Positions 1 to 9,288 are shown, numbered from the stretch's first letter. The stretch is 64,000 nt of DNA from Chloroflexi bacterium HGW-Chloroflexi-3 (GCA_002842045.1 PHBX01000002.1:298926-362925); one strand, 5' to 3'. Numbers and translations are program-made. Notes: generated by a model not told the origin, from the sequence alone.

Positions 1-93
1 AAAAATTATGATCTGGGGGAAGTACTCAATTCCCATTGCTTTTACTTCTTCGACAGGAATGCTGGAAGTTGTATCTGCGAATATTGACACCAT
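1..93 (-). CDS. DegV family protein, N-terminal fragment
   Basis: The first 31 codons of a gene that runs off the left edge. The start ATG is at 93, preceded by an AAAGG ribosome site. The peptide begins MVSIFADTTSSIPVEEV and continues with a GIEYFP segment, which matches the N-terminus of DegV proteins (TDSTADLP, then a GI-x-VVP strand). DegV proteins bind fatty acids and, in Firmicutes, present them to fatty acid kinase (FakB role). Only the N-terminal strand and the phosphate/fatty-acid loop region can be seen, so the subfamily cannot be judged. It lies just downstream of prs on the same strand. Confidence 0.7.
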   Translation of the reverse strand, partial: MVSIFADTTSSIPVEEVKAMGIEYFPQIIIF

Positions 94-125
94 AAGATAA
101 GATTTACCTTTCTAATTGAAAATAA

Positions 126-1079
126 TTAGGATAATACTAATTGATTTAAGATGCTTTCACCGTGATAAATTCTTCGAATGATTTCCGATAGAAGTGGAGC
201 AATTGAAACCTGTTCAATTTTGGTACAAAGTTTTGCGCGTTCTGGAAGAGGCAATGTGTTTGTGACAATTACCCGCTCGATTCTAGGATCATTATAAATG
301 ATGTCCAAGGCGGAATCTAATAAGATTGGATGAGTTATGGAAAGCCAGACTTTTTCTGTGATCCCCTGGTCAAATAATGTATCCAATTGTTTTAAAATAC
401 TCCCTCCAGCAATTAAATCGTCGATAATAATTGGTTTTTTACCAACCACTTCGCCTACGATGTGGGTAACTCTCGTGGATGAAAATTCATCTCTACGTTT
501 ATGCATAATTGCTAAAGGAAGTTTTAACCTTTCAGCATACTTTCCTGCTAAAGAGGCTCTTCCTACATCGGGACTTACAATAATTGCATTTGATAAATCG
601 GATTTACTAAGATGGTTGCAAAGAATTGGGATCGCAGAAATTGGATCTACAGGTATATTGAAAAAACCCTGGATGGCAGGGTTGTGAATATCAATAAAAA
701 TAACTCTTGAAGCACCTTGTTGTTCTATTAAATTTGCGATCACTCTGGCGCTGATTGCTTCCCGGCCTTTTGACATTCTTTCTTGTCTGGCATAAGGAAA
801 GTATGGGATTATAACATTAATTTTATTAGCGCTTGCACGTCTAAACGCATCCAGATAGAGTAAAAGCTCAAAAATAGAATCGTTTACGGGTCGGGTGATG
901 GACTGAATAAAAAACACATCATGTTCTCGTACTACTTCATTCAGAATTACATGAATCTCAGAGTCCGGTAAGAAAGTTGAAATTGCATTTCCAAGCTGTA
1001 AATCTAATTCTGAGGTAATCTCCTCAGCCAATTGTACAAATCGGGATCCTGAAAATATGTGCAAAGGATGGTTAGACAT
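126..1079 (-). CDS. prs: Ribose-phosphate pyrophosphokinase (PRPP synthetase)
   Basis: Makes PRPP from ribose 5-phosphate and ATP for nucleotide, His and Trp synthesis in the cytoplasm. The 317 residues equal the usual length. I chose the ATG at 1079 because AAGGAT lies before it and homology begins there ([12 protein letters not shown]); the open frame continues 85 codons upstream without homology. Visible family motifs are [10 protein letters not shown] (65-74), the [10 protein letters not shown] flexible loop (92-101) and [11 protein letters not shown] (130-140). The PRPP loop reads [10 protein letters not shown] (219-228), one residue shorter than the usual DDMIDTAGT pattern. This may mark a divergent paralogue. 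The gene is divergent from zwf. Confidence 0.9.
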   Translation of the reverse strand: MSNHPLHIFSGSRFVQLAEEITSELDLQLGNAISTFLPDSEIHVILNEVVREHDVFFIQSITRPVNDSIFELLLYLDAFRRASANKINVIIPYFPYARQERMSKGREAISARVIANLIEQQGASRVIFIDIHNPAIQGFFNIPVDPISAIPILCNHLSKSDLSNAIIVSPDVGRASLAGKYAERLKLPLAIMHKRRDEFSSTRVTHIVGEVVGKKPIIIDDLIAGGSILKQLDTLFDQGITEKVWLSITHPILLDSALDIIYNDPRIERVIVTNTLPLPERAKLCTKIEQVSIAPLLSEIIRRIYHGESILNQLVLS

Positions 1080-1198
1080 AAATAAATCCTTATAATAAAG
1101 AAATGGAATTATGATTGAATTATATACGAGAAAATAATTTTTTAATTTTTCAAAGAAATCAACAAATGCACACTCAAATGAATCTGTATCGAGGAACA

Positions 1199-2701
1199 AT
1201 GATAAATAACAATCAAAAACTGTCTGAAAACCTTGCAAATACTGCCGTGGTAATTTTTGGGGTGACTGGTGACCTGACCAGCAGAAAATTAATCCCGGCA
1301 ATTTATGAACTCTATCAATCTGATCGCATTCCAAATAATTTACATATCCTTGGATTTGCCCGGCGAGATTGGGATGATGCTTATTTAAAAGAGATTTTCA
1401 TAGATTCTGTTCGTTCATATTCTGATAAAGAATTGAAAAAAGAAAAAATTGACCAAATTTTTTCAAATGTGAAATACATCAAGTCATCTTTTTCTGAATT
1501 TGAAGGATATGAGCAATTAGGAAAATATTTGGTTGATGAAGAAATAAAGAATGTATTATTTTATTTAGCCACACCACCTGAATCTTATGAAACCATTATT
1601 GAGTTAATCGGAAAAGCTAAATTGAGTCATCTGTCTGAAGGCTGGACAAGAATTGTCATTGAAAAACCTTATGGTAGAGATTTAGAGACAGCCAAAAATC
1701 TGGATAAATTGGTACATACGGTATTTAATGAAAATCAAATCTATCGAATTGATCACTATTTGGGGAAAGAGACAGTTCAGAACATTCTGGTCTTAAGATT
1801 TGCCAATGGTATTTTTGAACCATTATGGAATAGACAATATGTTGATCATATCCAAATAACGGTTGCAGAGACAGTAGGTGTTGGGACAAGAGCTGGATAT
1901 TACGAAAATTCCGGTGTTATTCGTGATATGTTTCAAAATCATTTACTCCAATTATTAGCTTTAACGGCAATGGAAGCTCCCGTTGGATTTACAGCTGATT
2001 GTGTTCGTGACGAAAAAGTTAAAGTTCTTCGTGCTTTAAAACCCTATGATGCAAAAGGTGTACTGGATAATACTTTTCGGGCTCAGTATACATCTGGATA
2101 CATCGATGGCAAAAAAGTTATTGGCTATAAGGATGAAGACGGCGTTGTAAGAGAATCTATCACAGAGACATTTTTGGCTGCCAGATTATTTATCGATAAT
2201 TGGCGGTGGTCTGGAGTCCCTTTCTATTTGCGTTCAGGAAAACGTTTGCCAAAAAGAATGACGGAAATTGCCATACAATTCAAACAAATTCCACTTTCGT
2301 TATTTAATTGGCATAATATGGCTGGTGATGCTCCAAATGTACTTATTATGAAGCTTCAACCAGATGAAGGTGTTACGCTTAGCTTCGGAGCAAAGAGACC
2401 TGGACATATCAATCAAATTTCCCCGGTGGAAATGAATTTTGATTACGAAGAATCCTTTGATATTAGAATTCCAGAGGCATATGTTCGACTTATTCAAGAT
2501 GCTTTATACGGGGATGCTACTTTATTCACCAGATCAGATGAAGTAACTAACCAGTGGGGATTTATCAATAGAATTCTGGATGGATGGAAAGAAGATCCAA
2601 GAAAGTACTTGCCGGTATATGAAGCTGGTACCTGGGGTCCTCCCGGTGTGGACTTTTTTATAAAAGGCGATAACCGCCATTGGAGAAATCCAGAGATTTA
2701 A
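1199..2701 (+). CDS. zwf: Glucose-6-phosphate 1-dehydrogenase
   Basis: First enzyme of the oxidative pentose phosphate pathway: glucose 6-phosphate + NAD(P)+ to 6-phosphogluconolactone. It has the N-terminal nucleotide-binding GVTGDLT (21-27) and the family signature RIDHYLGKE with the catalytic His (183-191), followed by the C-terminal G6PD domain. At 500 residues it has normal length. I chose the ATG at 1199 because GAGGAAC lies just before it; the frame stays open to 1115, but that extension has no family similarity. Its product feeds ribose 5-phosphate to the divergent prs gene. Its stop codon shares TTAA with the convergent zinc-ribbon gene. Confidence 0.93.
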   Translation: MINNNQKLSENLANTAVVIFGVTGDLTSRKLIPAIYELYQSDRIPNNLHILGFARRDWDDAYLKEIFIDSVRSYSDKELKKEKIDQIFSNVKYIKSSFSEFEGYEQLGKYLVDEEIKNVLFYLATPPESYETIIELIGKAKLSHLSEGWTRIVIEKPYGRDLETAKNLDKLVHTVFNENQIYRIDHYLGKETVQNILVLRFANGIFEPLWNRQYVDHIQITVAETVGVGTRAGYYENSGVIRDMFQNHLLQLLALTAMEAPVGFTADCVRDEKVKVLRALKPYDAKGVLDNTFRAQYTSGYIDGKKVIGYKDEDGVVRESITETFLAARLFIDNWRWSGVPFYLRSGKRLPKRMTEIAIQFKQIPLSLFNWHNMAGDAPNVLIMKLQPDEGVTLSFGAKRPGHINQISPVEMNFDYEESFDIRIPEAYVRLIQDALYGDATLFTRSDEVTNQWGFINRILDGWKEDPRKYLPVYEAGTWGPPGVDFFIKGDNRHWRNPEI

Positions 2702-3288
2702 CCAAAATTGGGCTTTTTACAATTAGGACAAACGCTTTCTATGCTGGTGATAATATAACCACAGAATTTGCATGTTCTTGGTTGAATACTACCTAAAGGT
2801 GCACCACAAGCAATACAGCTCGATTCTCCGACCGGGTTGGGTGTGTCACAATAATTACAAACATATCTTTTCAACCGATCTGAAAGTTCAAAGCTTGCCC
2901 CAAGGTTATACGCTGTTTGATTGATAACTGTCCAGATCTCATCCCGTATCGATAAACTCTCAATATCTTGCGCAACATCATCAATTCTTCCTAATAACGA
3001 CAGGGGATTACGGATGGTGCTTAGAGCAGTTTTCCCCAAACTGGCTGCAATTCCCATCCATGATTGTTTTCCAATCTGAACCATCACACCATCTTCAAAT
3101 TTCTGAACAGATACTCCGATCGATGTTTGTCCACCGGAAGTAGCATTTAATATGGAAGCAATTTGAATGATTATGTTTTCCCCACTACCTATTTGTTGAA
3201 CCCTATAATTACCTCTATTAAAATGTGCAAATAATGCTTTGGAGATATCTTCAGGCGTTATGTTTCCGTGAAAAGTTTTATATTCCAT
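2698..3288 (-). CDS. Zinc-ribbon protein of unknown function
   Basis: A 196-residue protein. The N-terminal ~130 residues form a mixed alpha/beta region with a short glycine-rich hydrophobic stretch (SWMGIAASLGKTALSTI). The C-terminal end carries a double zinc ribbon: CNYC (144-147) with CIAC, then CKFCG with CPNC. This architecture is common in Chloroflexota proteins of unknown role. Translation probably starts without a leader, since a perfect TATAAT lies 6 nt before the ATG and there is no ribosome site. The end overlaps the zwf stop by four bases. No function is claimed beyond probable zinc binding. Confidence 0.75.
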   Translation of the reverse strand: MEYKTFHGNITPEDISKALFAHFNRGNYRVQQIGSGENIIIQIASILNATSGGQTSIGVSVQKFEDGVMVQIGKQSWMGIAASLGKTALSTIRNPLSLLGRIDDVAQDIESLSIRDEIWTVINQTAYNLGASFELSDRLKRYVCNYCDTPNPVGESSCIACGAPLGSIQPRTCKFCGYIITSIESVCPNCKKPNFG

Positions 3289-3294
3289 AATTAT

Positions 3295-3323
3295 ATTATA
3301 ATCAAGCTACTCTTAAAAAAGAA
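3295..3323 (-). promoter_or_regulatory. Probable leaderless promoter of the zinc-ribbon gene
   Basis: On the minus strand a perfect -10 box TATAAT (3295-3300) is followed by six bases and then the ATG at 3288. The position 17 bases upstream of it holds only a weak -35 (TTCTTT, 3318-3323). There is no Shine-Dalgarno sequence, so transcription would begin at or next to the start codon. Confidence 0.5.
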
Positions 3324-3338
3324 ATTATTGGAGAAAGT

Positions 3339-3956
3339 GTGATCAAGAAATTATCATTATTGGCTGGTATGATACTACTGATATCGTTATTTTATGATGT
3401 TCTGTCTGTAAACGCTTTTCCTCTACTCCAGTTGCCGACAGTTTCTGTACCCACTGTTACAGGTACGCCATCAGGTGTTATTATCACAGTTCGGCCGAGC
3501 CAAAATGAAGACTTTATCAATGTTCGATCAGGTCCCAGCACATTGTACCCTTCTATTGGCGTATTACTTGTTGGGCAAACAGCTCCCGCATTAGGGCGAT
3601 CTCCTGGAGGAGAATGGATTCAGATAGAATATCCAGGTGTTGCAGGAGGAAAGGGGTGGGTATTCTCCGTTCTGGTAAGTCTTTCACCAGGACAATTGTC
3701 AATTATAGAACCGCCGCCTACGGTGACACCACAATTTACTGCCACGATTGATCCAACTTTAGCAGCTCAATTTGTGGTAACCCAACAACCAACGCGTTTA
3801 CCTACTTTTACTGAACCAGCTCCACTAACTATACCAACCTATGTTGAAAACACCCCCAACCAATTACCAGGCGGAATTCCAATGGGAATGGTAATCGTAG
3901 TTTTGGGGGTAACCGGGATTTTGCTTACCCTATTTTCATTTATCAGAGTTCGATAA
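3339..3956 (+). CDS. Secreted SH3-domain protein with C-terminal membrane anchor
   Basis: A 205-residue envelope protein starting at GTG, with GGAG five bases before it. An N-terminal hydrophobic signal segment (residues 5-25) is followed by a bacterial SH3 domain (about 48-115, with the NVRSGPSTLYPSIG motif). Next comes a Pro/Thr-rich spacer (about 120-170), and then one C-terminal transmembrane helix ending in RVR. Bacterial SH3 domains usually bind cell-wall peptides or glycans. The Pro/Thr spacer looks like a wall-spanning stalk. It is flanked by convergent genes and is probably transcribed alone. Confidence 0.75.
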   Translation: MIKKLSLLAGMILLISLFYDVLSVNAFPLLQLPTVSVPTVTGTPSGVIITVRPSQNEDFINVRSGPSTLYPSIGVLLVGQTAPALGRSPGGEWIQIEYPGVAGGKGWVFSVLVSLSPGQLSIIEPPPTVTPQFTATIDPTLAAQFVVTQQPTRLPTFTEPAPLTIPTYVENTPNQLPGGIPMGMVIVVLGVTGILLTLFSFIRVR

Positions 3957-3961
3957 AGAAA

Positions 3962-4615
3962 TTAAGTCTGGAAATATAATTTTAGATTTTTCATACAGGT
4001 AGCTCCAATCTTGTGACCTAAATCTTCCTGACAGAATTTGGTAGTTGCATTATATTCTTCGAGATAATTTTTAACCTCTATTGCTTTTTCAAATTCTACT
4101 AATGTATCCTGTGTTCCATGGGCGATGTAATAGTTATTGGAAGATAATGCCTTTGGTTTCAAAGTTGGAGGATTGGAAGGCAGGAATCCTGACAGCAAGG
4201 CAACTTTATGAAATTTATCTGGATGCAGAATACTTAAAACTGTACTGATCGCTGCTCCCTGACTAAATCCTATCAAATTAAATTTTTCATTAATCGTTTG
4301 TAAATTTAAACTTTGGAACAATTCTTGAATTGAAATAAATAATCCTGATGAAATTTTTGCATAATCATCAAACATTGGTTTTGCAATATTTCGAATATCA
4401 GCCCACGCATATTCATTTTCTCCTAATTGCAACGGACCTCTAGGAAAAATAATGATTGAATCATCAGGAATTGAAGAGGAAAAGATTGACATCGATTTCT
4501 CATTACCAGACCACCCGTGAATTAGACAATAGATGTGGGTAGAATGACTTTTCATAGGTTTTTTTATTCGGAAACAATAAGGATTTATATAAATATCAAA
4601 AATTTTATCTTCCAT
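3962..4615 (-). CDS. Phospholipase/carboxylesterase-type alpha/beta hydrolase
   Basis: A 217-residue serine hydrolase of the phospholipase/carboxylesterase (YpfH/acyl-protein thioesterase-like) family. The nucleophile elbow is GFSQGAA, the acid is the Asp of HGTQDTLV, and the catalytic His is in LGHKIG near the end. An early HGWSG probably forms the oxyanion region. I chose the ATG at 4615 because AAGGAT precedes it; an upstream in-frame ATG at 4630 lacks a ribosome site. There is no signal peptide, so it should be cytoplasmic. The substrate cannot be read from sequence. Confidence 0.85.
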   Translation of the reverse strand: MEDKIFDIYINPYCFRIKKPMKSHSTHIYCLIHGWSGNEKSMSIFSSSIPDDSIIIFPRGPLQLGENEYAWADIRNIAKPMFDDYAKISSGLFISIQELFQSLNLQTINEKFNLIGFSQGAAISTVLSILHPDKFHKVALLSGFLPSNPPTLKPKALSSNNYYIAHGTQDTLVEFEKAIEVKNYLEEYNATTKFCQEDLGHKIGATCMKNLKLYFQT

Positions 4616-4647
4616 TTCAATCCTTCGCATAATTTTTATGTAGTGAT

Positions 4648-4678
4648 CTGACGTTAATTCTAAATGTTATGTTAAAAT
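4648..4678 (+). promoter_or_regulatory. Probable leaderless promoter of smpB
   Basis: The -10 box TAAAAT (4673-4678) ends six bases before the smpB ATG at 4685. A CTGACG at 4648-4653 could be the -35, although the 19-base spacer is long. No Shine-Dalgarno sequence is present, which fits a leaderless transcript. Confidence 0.45.
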
Positions 4679-4684
4679 CACGCT

Positions 4685-5140
4685 ATGAGTGGAATAAAGA
4701 TAATCGCAAAAAATAGAAAAGCAAGTTTTGAATATTTTCTTATGGAAAAATTTGAAGCTGGTATTGAACTTCAGGGAAGTGAAATTAAATCTATTCGAGC
4801 CGGACAGGTAAGTATTGGAGAAGCATTTATACAGATTGATAACCTTGAAGCATGGTTAATCAACTCGCATGTTGCCAAGTATGATGCTGCCAGTATTTTC
4901 AATCATGATCCAAAGCGCAAAAGGAAGTTATTGTTACACAAAAAAGAAATAAATCAAATTTGGAATGCAATTCGTCAAAAAGGATTAACAGTAGTTCCAA
5001 CGATTTTGTATTTGAGCAATGGGAAAGCAAAAATTGAAATTGCCCTGGCAAAAGGTAAAAAGATGTATGACAAACGTGATAGTATCGCCAAACGTGATCA
5101 AGAAAGAGAAAATTCTCGAAGTAGAAAGATTACAGATTAA
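4685..5140 (+). CDS. smpB: SsrA-binding protein SmpB
   Basis: The tmRNA partner that delivers SsrA to stalled ribosomes for trans-translation. At 151 residues it has normal length. Visible hallmarks are the N-terminal NRKASFEYFLMEKFEAGIEL with GSEIKSIR, the central KRKRKLLLHKKEI, and the basic C-terminal tail (AKGKKMYDKRDSIAKRDQ) that enters the decoding centre. The gene heads a plus-strand run with an eight-base gap to the next gene. It probably starts from a leaderless transcript. The tmRNA gene itself is not in this window. Confidence 0.95.
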   Translation: MSGIKIIAKNRKASFEYFLMEKFEAGIELQGSEIKSIRAGQVSIGEAFIQIDNLEAWLINSHVAKYDAASIFNHDPKRKRKLLLHKKEINQIWNAIRQKGLTVVPTILYLSNGKAKIEIALAKGKKMYDKRDSIAKRDQERENSRSRKITD

Positions 5141-5147
5141 GAGCTAA

Positions 5148-5852
5148 ATGATGCCATTGTGGTTAGCATTTTTTACTACGTTCATAATATCAATAATCTG
5201 GTTACGGTTTATTGATTATTTTGCCAGCAAAGGACTGATATCAAAAAAACTAAGTAGAAAAATTATTCACATTGGCACTGGTCCATTCTTTGTTCTTTGT
5301 TGGCTTTTTTTCCCTGAAGATCCATTTTCCCGATATTTAGCAGCGATTATTCCTTTATTAATCACTATTCAGTTCTTCATGATCGGGATTGGTGTGATCA
5401 AAGATCAGTCATCTGTTGATGCTATGTCCAGGACAGGTGATCCAAAAGAAATCCTCAAGGGTCCTTTTTTCTACGGTGTCGTATTTGTATTATTGACAAT
5501 TCTTTTCTGGAGAGAGTCTCCGATTGGCTTAATTGCCCTGATGGTTCTGTGTGGTGGCGATGGCTTTGCCGATATTATCGGACGGAGAGTGCCTTCTTTT
5601 GCATTGAAATGGTCACCTACCAAATCAATAGCTGGAACCATTTCGATGTTTCTGGGTGGATTGATCTTCTCATCTATTCTGATTTTAATTTTTACTGAGG
5701 TGGGATTCTTAAATATTACTTTTAGGGAGAGTTTTCCTAAATTATTGTTACTTAATATTCTCGCAACAATTGTGGAATCGCTACCATTGAGAGATTGGGA
5801 TAATGTAACCGTACCAGCAATTGTTGTGTTGGTAGGTTTAATTCTTTTTTAG
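5148..5852 (+). CDS. Phytol/polyprenol kinase-like integral membrane protein
   Basis: A 234-residue protein with about seven hydrophobic segments, of the CTP-dependent dolichol kinase/phytol kinase (SEC59/VTE5-like) superfamily. Family marks are the SRKIIHIGTGPFF segment after the first helix and the CGGDGFADIIGRR motif, which corresponds to the conserved DG-DxxG-R nucleotide-binding loop. In bacteria these enzymes phosphorylate isoprenoid alcohols or diacylglycerol-type lipids at the membrane. The exact substrate is inferred only at superfamily level. It sits between smpB and hutH with short gaps, probably co-transcribed. Confidence 0.75.
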   Translation: MMPLWLAFFTTFIISIIWLRFIDYFASKGLISKKLSRKIIHIGTGPFFVLCWLFFPEDPFSRYLAAIIPLLITIQFFMIGIGVIKDQSSVDAMSRTGDPKEILKGPFFYGVVFVLLTILFWRESPIGLIALMVLCGGDGFADIIGRRVPSFALKWSPTKSIAGTISMFLGGLIFSSILILIFTEVGFLNITFRESFPKLLLLNILATIVESLPLRDWDNVTVPAIVVLVGLILF

Positions 5853-5863
5853 AAGGAGTATAG

Positions 5864-7414
5864 ATGATTTCAATTGATGGTCATCATCTGCTGATTGAAG
5901 AAATAGTCAGAGTCGCACGCAATTTTGAAAAAGTAAAAATTTCAGATTCCGGCATAGAAAATATAAAGAATTCGTATGTTTTAAAAAATACAATTATTGA
6001 GTCTAACAAAGCAGTGTATGGAATTAATACTGGATTTGGAATTTTTGCGAATAAACAAATAGCAAACAAGGAGTCTTCAAAACTAAGCAGAAACCTGATA
6101 TTGAGTCACGCAGTCGGCACTGGTGATCCATTTCCTACAGAGATTGTACGAGCAGCCATGTTGGTTCGGGCAAATACTTTGACAAAAGGATTTTCTGGCG
6201 TTCGAATCGAGGTAGTGGAAACACTCGTAAATATGTTGAATTCAAATGTGATCCCAGAGGTACCTTCTCAGGGCTCATTGGGTTCTTCAGGTGATTTAGC
6301 GCCCTTATCCCATTTAGCGTTGGTTTTTACTACCGATGAAAAAGACCTGGAAGAAGATTCCGGTTATGCTTATTACCAGGGTCAAAAGTTGAGTGGTAAA
6401 GAAGCTATGAAGAGGTCTGGCATTCCAAGGCTCATACTTGGTTCAAAAGAGGGTCTGGCTATCAATAACGGGGCGACATTTTCAGCTGCAATTGCAGCAC
6501 TAAGTTTATTTGACTCAAGATCATTAATCGATATTGCAGAAATGTCTTTAGCGATGAGCTTGGAGGCTATGTTGGGTTGCAGCTCGGCTTATGATCACCG
6601 AATTCATGCAGCCCGTGGTCAACTGGGTCAAATGGAAGTTGCTGATAATATACGTAAATATATTAAAAATTCGAATTTAATTAATTCTACTGATCGCGTT
6701 CAGGATGCTTATTCTCTGCGCTGTGCTCCACAGGTTCAGGGTGTGGCAAGAGACACACTTCAATTTATCTGGCAAATTATCAGTAGAGAAATAAATGCAG
6801 CTACAGATAATCCGTTGTTGTTCAATCCTGGAATTGCTCTGTCTGGAGGAAATTTCCATGGTGAACCCGTTGGGGTTGCCATGGATTTTCTTGGAATCGT
6901 TTTATCTGAAATAGCATCTATCTCAGAAAGACGTGTAAACCGCATGACGGACGAGAATCTAAATGCAGGACTTCCGCCCATGTTGGTCGATCACCCGGAA
7001 GCTGCTGGATTAAATTCAGGATTGATGATGCCACAATATACAGCAGCGAGCCTGGTGTTGGAGAATCAAACATTGGCACATCCTGATAGCGTTTTTTCAA
7101 TTCCCACTTCTGCTGAACAGGAAGATCACAATGCAAATGCAATGAATGCATGTAAACATACTTTACAAATATTGAAAAATGTTCAGCATGTTTTATCCAT
7201 TGAATTATATACAGCCGCAAGAGCAATTGACTTGAGATTACGTAAGTATCCGGATGGAAAACTGGGAGAAGGAACAAGCATAATATTCAAAATGATCAGA
7301 GAGGTAGTACCATATCAACCTGGTGATGCACTTTGGTGGCCAGAGATTGAAAAGGTAAAACAATTGGTTTTTACAGATAAGATTTCAAACGCTTTAGATT
7401 TTATAAAGAGTTGA
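5864..7414 (+). CDS. hutH: Histidine ammonia-lyase family (MIO enzyme)
   Basis: Aromatic amino acid lyase that removes ammonia from histidine to give urocanate. At 516 residues it has family length, and the start is preceded by AGAAGGAG. The catalytic Tyr loop is YGINTGFG (52-59), and SH at 81-82 fits histidine rather than tyrosine or phenylalanine lyases. The self-forming MIO tripeptide is Ser-Ser-Gly (141-143, in GSSGDLAPL) where most members have Ala-Ser-Gly. Further motifs are QDAYSLRCAPQ, GNFHGEP, and QEDH (419-422) followed by NANA instead of VSM. No hutU, hutI or hutG lies nearby, so a complete histidine pathway is not supported here. Confidence 0.85.
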   Translation: MISIDGHHLLIEEIVRVARNFEKVKISDSGIENIKNSYVLKNTIIESNKAVYGINTGFGIFANKQIANKESSKLSRNLILSHAVGTGDPFPTEIVRAAMLVRANTLTKGFSGVRIEVVETLVNMLNSNVIPEVPSQGSLGSSGDLAPLSHLALVFTTDEKDLEEDSGYAYYQGQKLSGKEAMKRSGIPRLILGSKEGLAINNGATFSAAIAALSLFDSRSLIDIAEMSLAMSLEAMLGCSSAYDHRIHAARGQLGQMEVADNIRKYIKNSNLINSTDRVQDAYSLRCAPQVQGVARDTLQFIWQIISREINAATDNPLLFNPGIALSGGNFHGEPVGVAMDFLGIVLSEIASISERRVNRMTDENLNAGLPPMLVDHPEAAGLNSGLMMPQYTAASLVLENQTLAHPDSVFSIPTSAEQEDHNANAMNACKHTLQILKNVQHVLSIELYTAARAIDLRLRKYPDGKLGEGTSIIFKMIREVVPYQPGDALWWPEIEKVKQLVFTDKISNALDFIKS

Positions 7415-7439
7415 CAAGTAAACTTTTAGCGATTATCTT
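7411..7439 (+). promoter_or_regulatory. Strong leaderless promoter of the L,D-transpeptidase gene
   Basis: A consensus -35 TTGACA (7411-7416) overlaps the hutH stop codon. After a 17-base spacer comes a -10 TATCTT (7434-7439). The ATG follows six bases later at 7446, so the expected start of transcription coincides with the start codon. There is no Shine-Dalgarno sequence. Confidence 0.65.
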
Positions 7440-7445
7440 TTCACT

Positions 7446-8543
7446 ATGTATTGGTTTTCGAAAAAATTTTCTAGAAGAGATTTCTTAAAAGGTGTAGTTG
7501 CCTTTGGGGGAGCGATGGCTTTATGTCCCTGGTTGGATGCAAATGCTCAAGCGACTAACTTTTCTGAATCAAATAAGTTGGGAAGGGTATGTAGTGGTTT
7601 AGTGAATATTAGATCCAAACCGTCAATCAAGGCTGAATCATTGGGTGTTCTTTATGAAGACGCTGTTGTTGTGTGGCTTAGAGAAGTCGTTGGTGAAATA
7701 CCTGGGGGTATGATGAATGCAAGATGGGTCGAAACACCAGATGGATACATTTATGCACCATCATTACAACCTGTCAAGAATATTGAAAATTCAATCATGG
7801 AAAACCTACCAGAGACGAGCTTAGGAAAAGGATTTTGGGCTGAAGTTACGATACCTTATGTTGATTTGATTTTGAAAAACCCTCCTGCAAGATCTCCTTG
7901 GTTAAAAGAAGCGATAAATCCGCGATTGTATTATTCTCAGATAATATGGATTGATGATTTGAAAATCGGCACAGATGGAGAAAATTATTATCAAGTTAAC
8001 GAAAGATATGGTTATGGAGATATTTTTTGGGCTAATGCAAAAGCATTCAGACCCTTATCAGAAAAAGATTTAGAACCAATTTCTCCAGATGTAGAAAATA
8101 AATTGGTGTACGTAGATGCTACCACTTCCAGGCAATACTTAACCTGTCTGGAAAATGGAGTCGAAGTTTATTATTGCCAAATCTCGTCCGGGGCAAAGTG
8201 GAATTCTGATGGGCAAATTGTTGAAAGCTGGGGTACTCCACCTGGTGTTCATCGGACTTGGAGAAAGCAAATATCGACTCATATGACAGGTGGAACGACT
8301 GGTGGTGGTTGGGACATCCCTGGAGTGGGTTGGACAATTTTATTTTCCGGAACAGGTGTTGCGATTCATTCCACCTTCTGGCATAACGATTACGGAACTC
8401 CCAGATCACATGGTTGTGTAAATGTAAAACCAGAAGATGCCCAATGGATATTTCGATGGACACTTCCGACCGTAACCATTGATCCAGGAGATTTCACTAT
8501 CCCAATGCCAGGTGGAACACAAATAGATGTCAGAGAATTTTGA
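7446..8543 (+). CDS. Secreted L,D-transpeptidase (YkuD) with SH3 domain
   Basis: A 365-residue cell-wall enzyme that cross-links peptidoglycan through L,D bonds or attaches proteins. The N-terminus has a Tat-type signal (SRRDFLKG, then a hydrophobic run and an AQA cleavage site near 36). An SH3-like domain follows at about 45-105 (NIRSKPS). The C-terminal YkuD domain (about 218-348) keeps His308 (IHSTFWH) and the catalytic SHGCVN with Cys324. The gene has its own TTGACA promoter although it sits inside the plus-strand run. The neighbouring ccdA and redox genes suggest an exported, redox-sensitive cysteine. Confidence 0.9.
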   Translation: MYWFSKKFSRRDFLKGVVAFGGAMALCPWLDANAQATNFSESNKLGRVCSGLVNIRSKPSIKAESLGVLYEDAVVVWLREVVGEIPGGMMNARWVETPDGYIYAPSLQPVKNIENSIMENLPETSLGKGFWAEVTIPYVDLILKNPPARSPWLKEAINPRLYYSQIIWIDDLKIGTDGENYYQVNERYGYGDIFWANAKAFRPLSEKDLEPISPDVENKLVYVDATTSRQYLTCLENGVEVYYCQISSGAKWNSDGQIVESWGTPPGVHRTWRKQISTHMTGGTTGGGWDIPGVGWTILFSGTGVAIHSTFWHNDYGTPRSHGCVNVKPEDAQWIFRWTLPTVTIDPGDFTIPMPGGTQIDVREF

Positions 8544-8550
8544 GGTGTAA

Positions 8551-9270
8551 ATGGATTTAACGTTAGGGTTAGCATTCTTAGCAGGTTTAGCATCGTTCTT
8601 ATCTCCCTGTGTGTTTTCGTTGGTACCAGCATATATCAGCTATCTGAGTGGACGTTCTCTTGCAGTTCTTAAATCTTCAGAATCGCAGCAGTTCAGGTGG
8701 GAGACCTTCACCCATGGTATCGCCTTTGTATTAGGGTTCAGCCTGGTTTTTATTTCGCTGGGTGCTACGGCTTCAGCGCTTGGTGGTCTGTTGTATAATT
8801 TACGCTGGCTGTTAGCCAAAATTGGTGGTCTGATTGTGATTGTATTTGGTTTGCATATGACGGGGATTTTACGGATTCCGTTTTTAGAATATGATTTGCG
8901 AATTCAAAATAAATCCCAACAAAACAGGTCATATTTCTCGTCTGGGTTAATGGGCATATTCTTTTCCGCAGGATGGTCGCCTTGTGTAGGTCCTGTTTTA
9001 GGAGCCATCCTCACATTAGCCGTCGGCGGTAGCTCCATTCTTGAGGGTGTGAAATTGTTAACTGCATATTCCGCAGGATTGGCAATTCCGTTTCTTCTAG
9101 CAGCGTTAGGAATTGGATGGGTTGTCAATATTATTCAAAAGTACAGCAAGTCCATGCGATATGTTGAAATTATTATGGGTGTAATTTTAATCGTCATTGG
9201 TACCATGTTATTTTTTGGAACTTTAGAAACATTGAATAGATTTGGTTTTTTTGTTGACTTTGGTCTTTAG
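8551..9270 (+). CDS. ccdA: Cytochrome c biogenesis protein CcdA (DsbD-like)
   Basis: A 239-residue membrane protein with six transmembrane segments that passes electrons from cytoplasmic thioredoxin to extracytoplasmic thiols. The paired cysteines lie in SPCVFSLVPAY (TM1) and WSPCVGPVLGA (TM4), the hallmark of CcdA. It lies seven bases after the L,D-transpeptidase gene and is followed by a gene with a thioredoxin-like N-terminus, so a thiol-reduction role for exported proteins is likely. No cytochrome c or ccs genes are visible here. Confidence 0.9.
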   Translation: MDLTLGLAFLAGLASFLSPCVFSLVPAYISYLSGRSLAVLKSSESQQFRWETFTHGIAFVLGFSLVFISLGATASALGGLLYNLRWLLAKIGGLIVIVFGLHMTGILRIPFLEYDLRIQNKSQQNRSYFSSGLMGIFFSAGWSPCVGPVLGAILTLAVGGSSILEGVKLLTAYSAGLAIPFLLAALGIGWVVNIIQKYSKSMRYVEIIMGVILIVIGTMLFFGTLETLNRFGFFVDFGL

Positions 9271-9288
9271 GTTAATTTGGAGAGAAGA

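Noticed and set aside
6677..7277. Several antisense open frames within hutH
   Set aside because: They are shadows of a gene with intact family motifs on the other strand and have no ribosome sites or recognisable domains.
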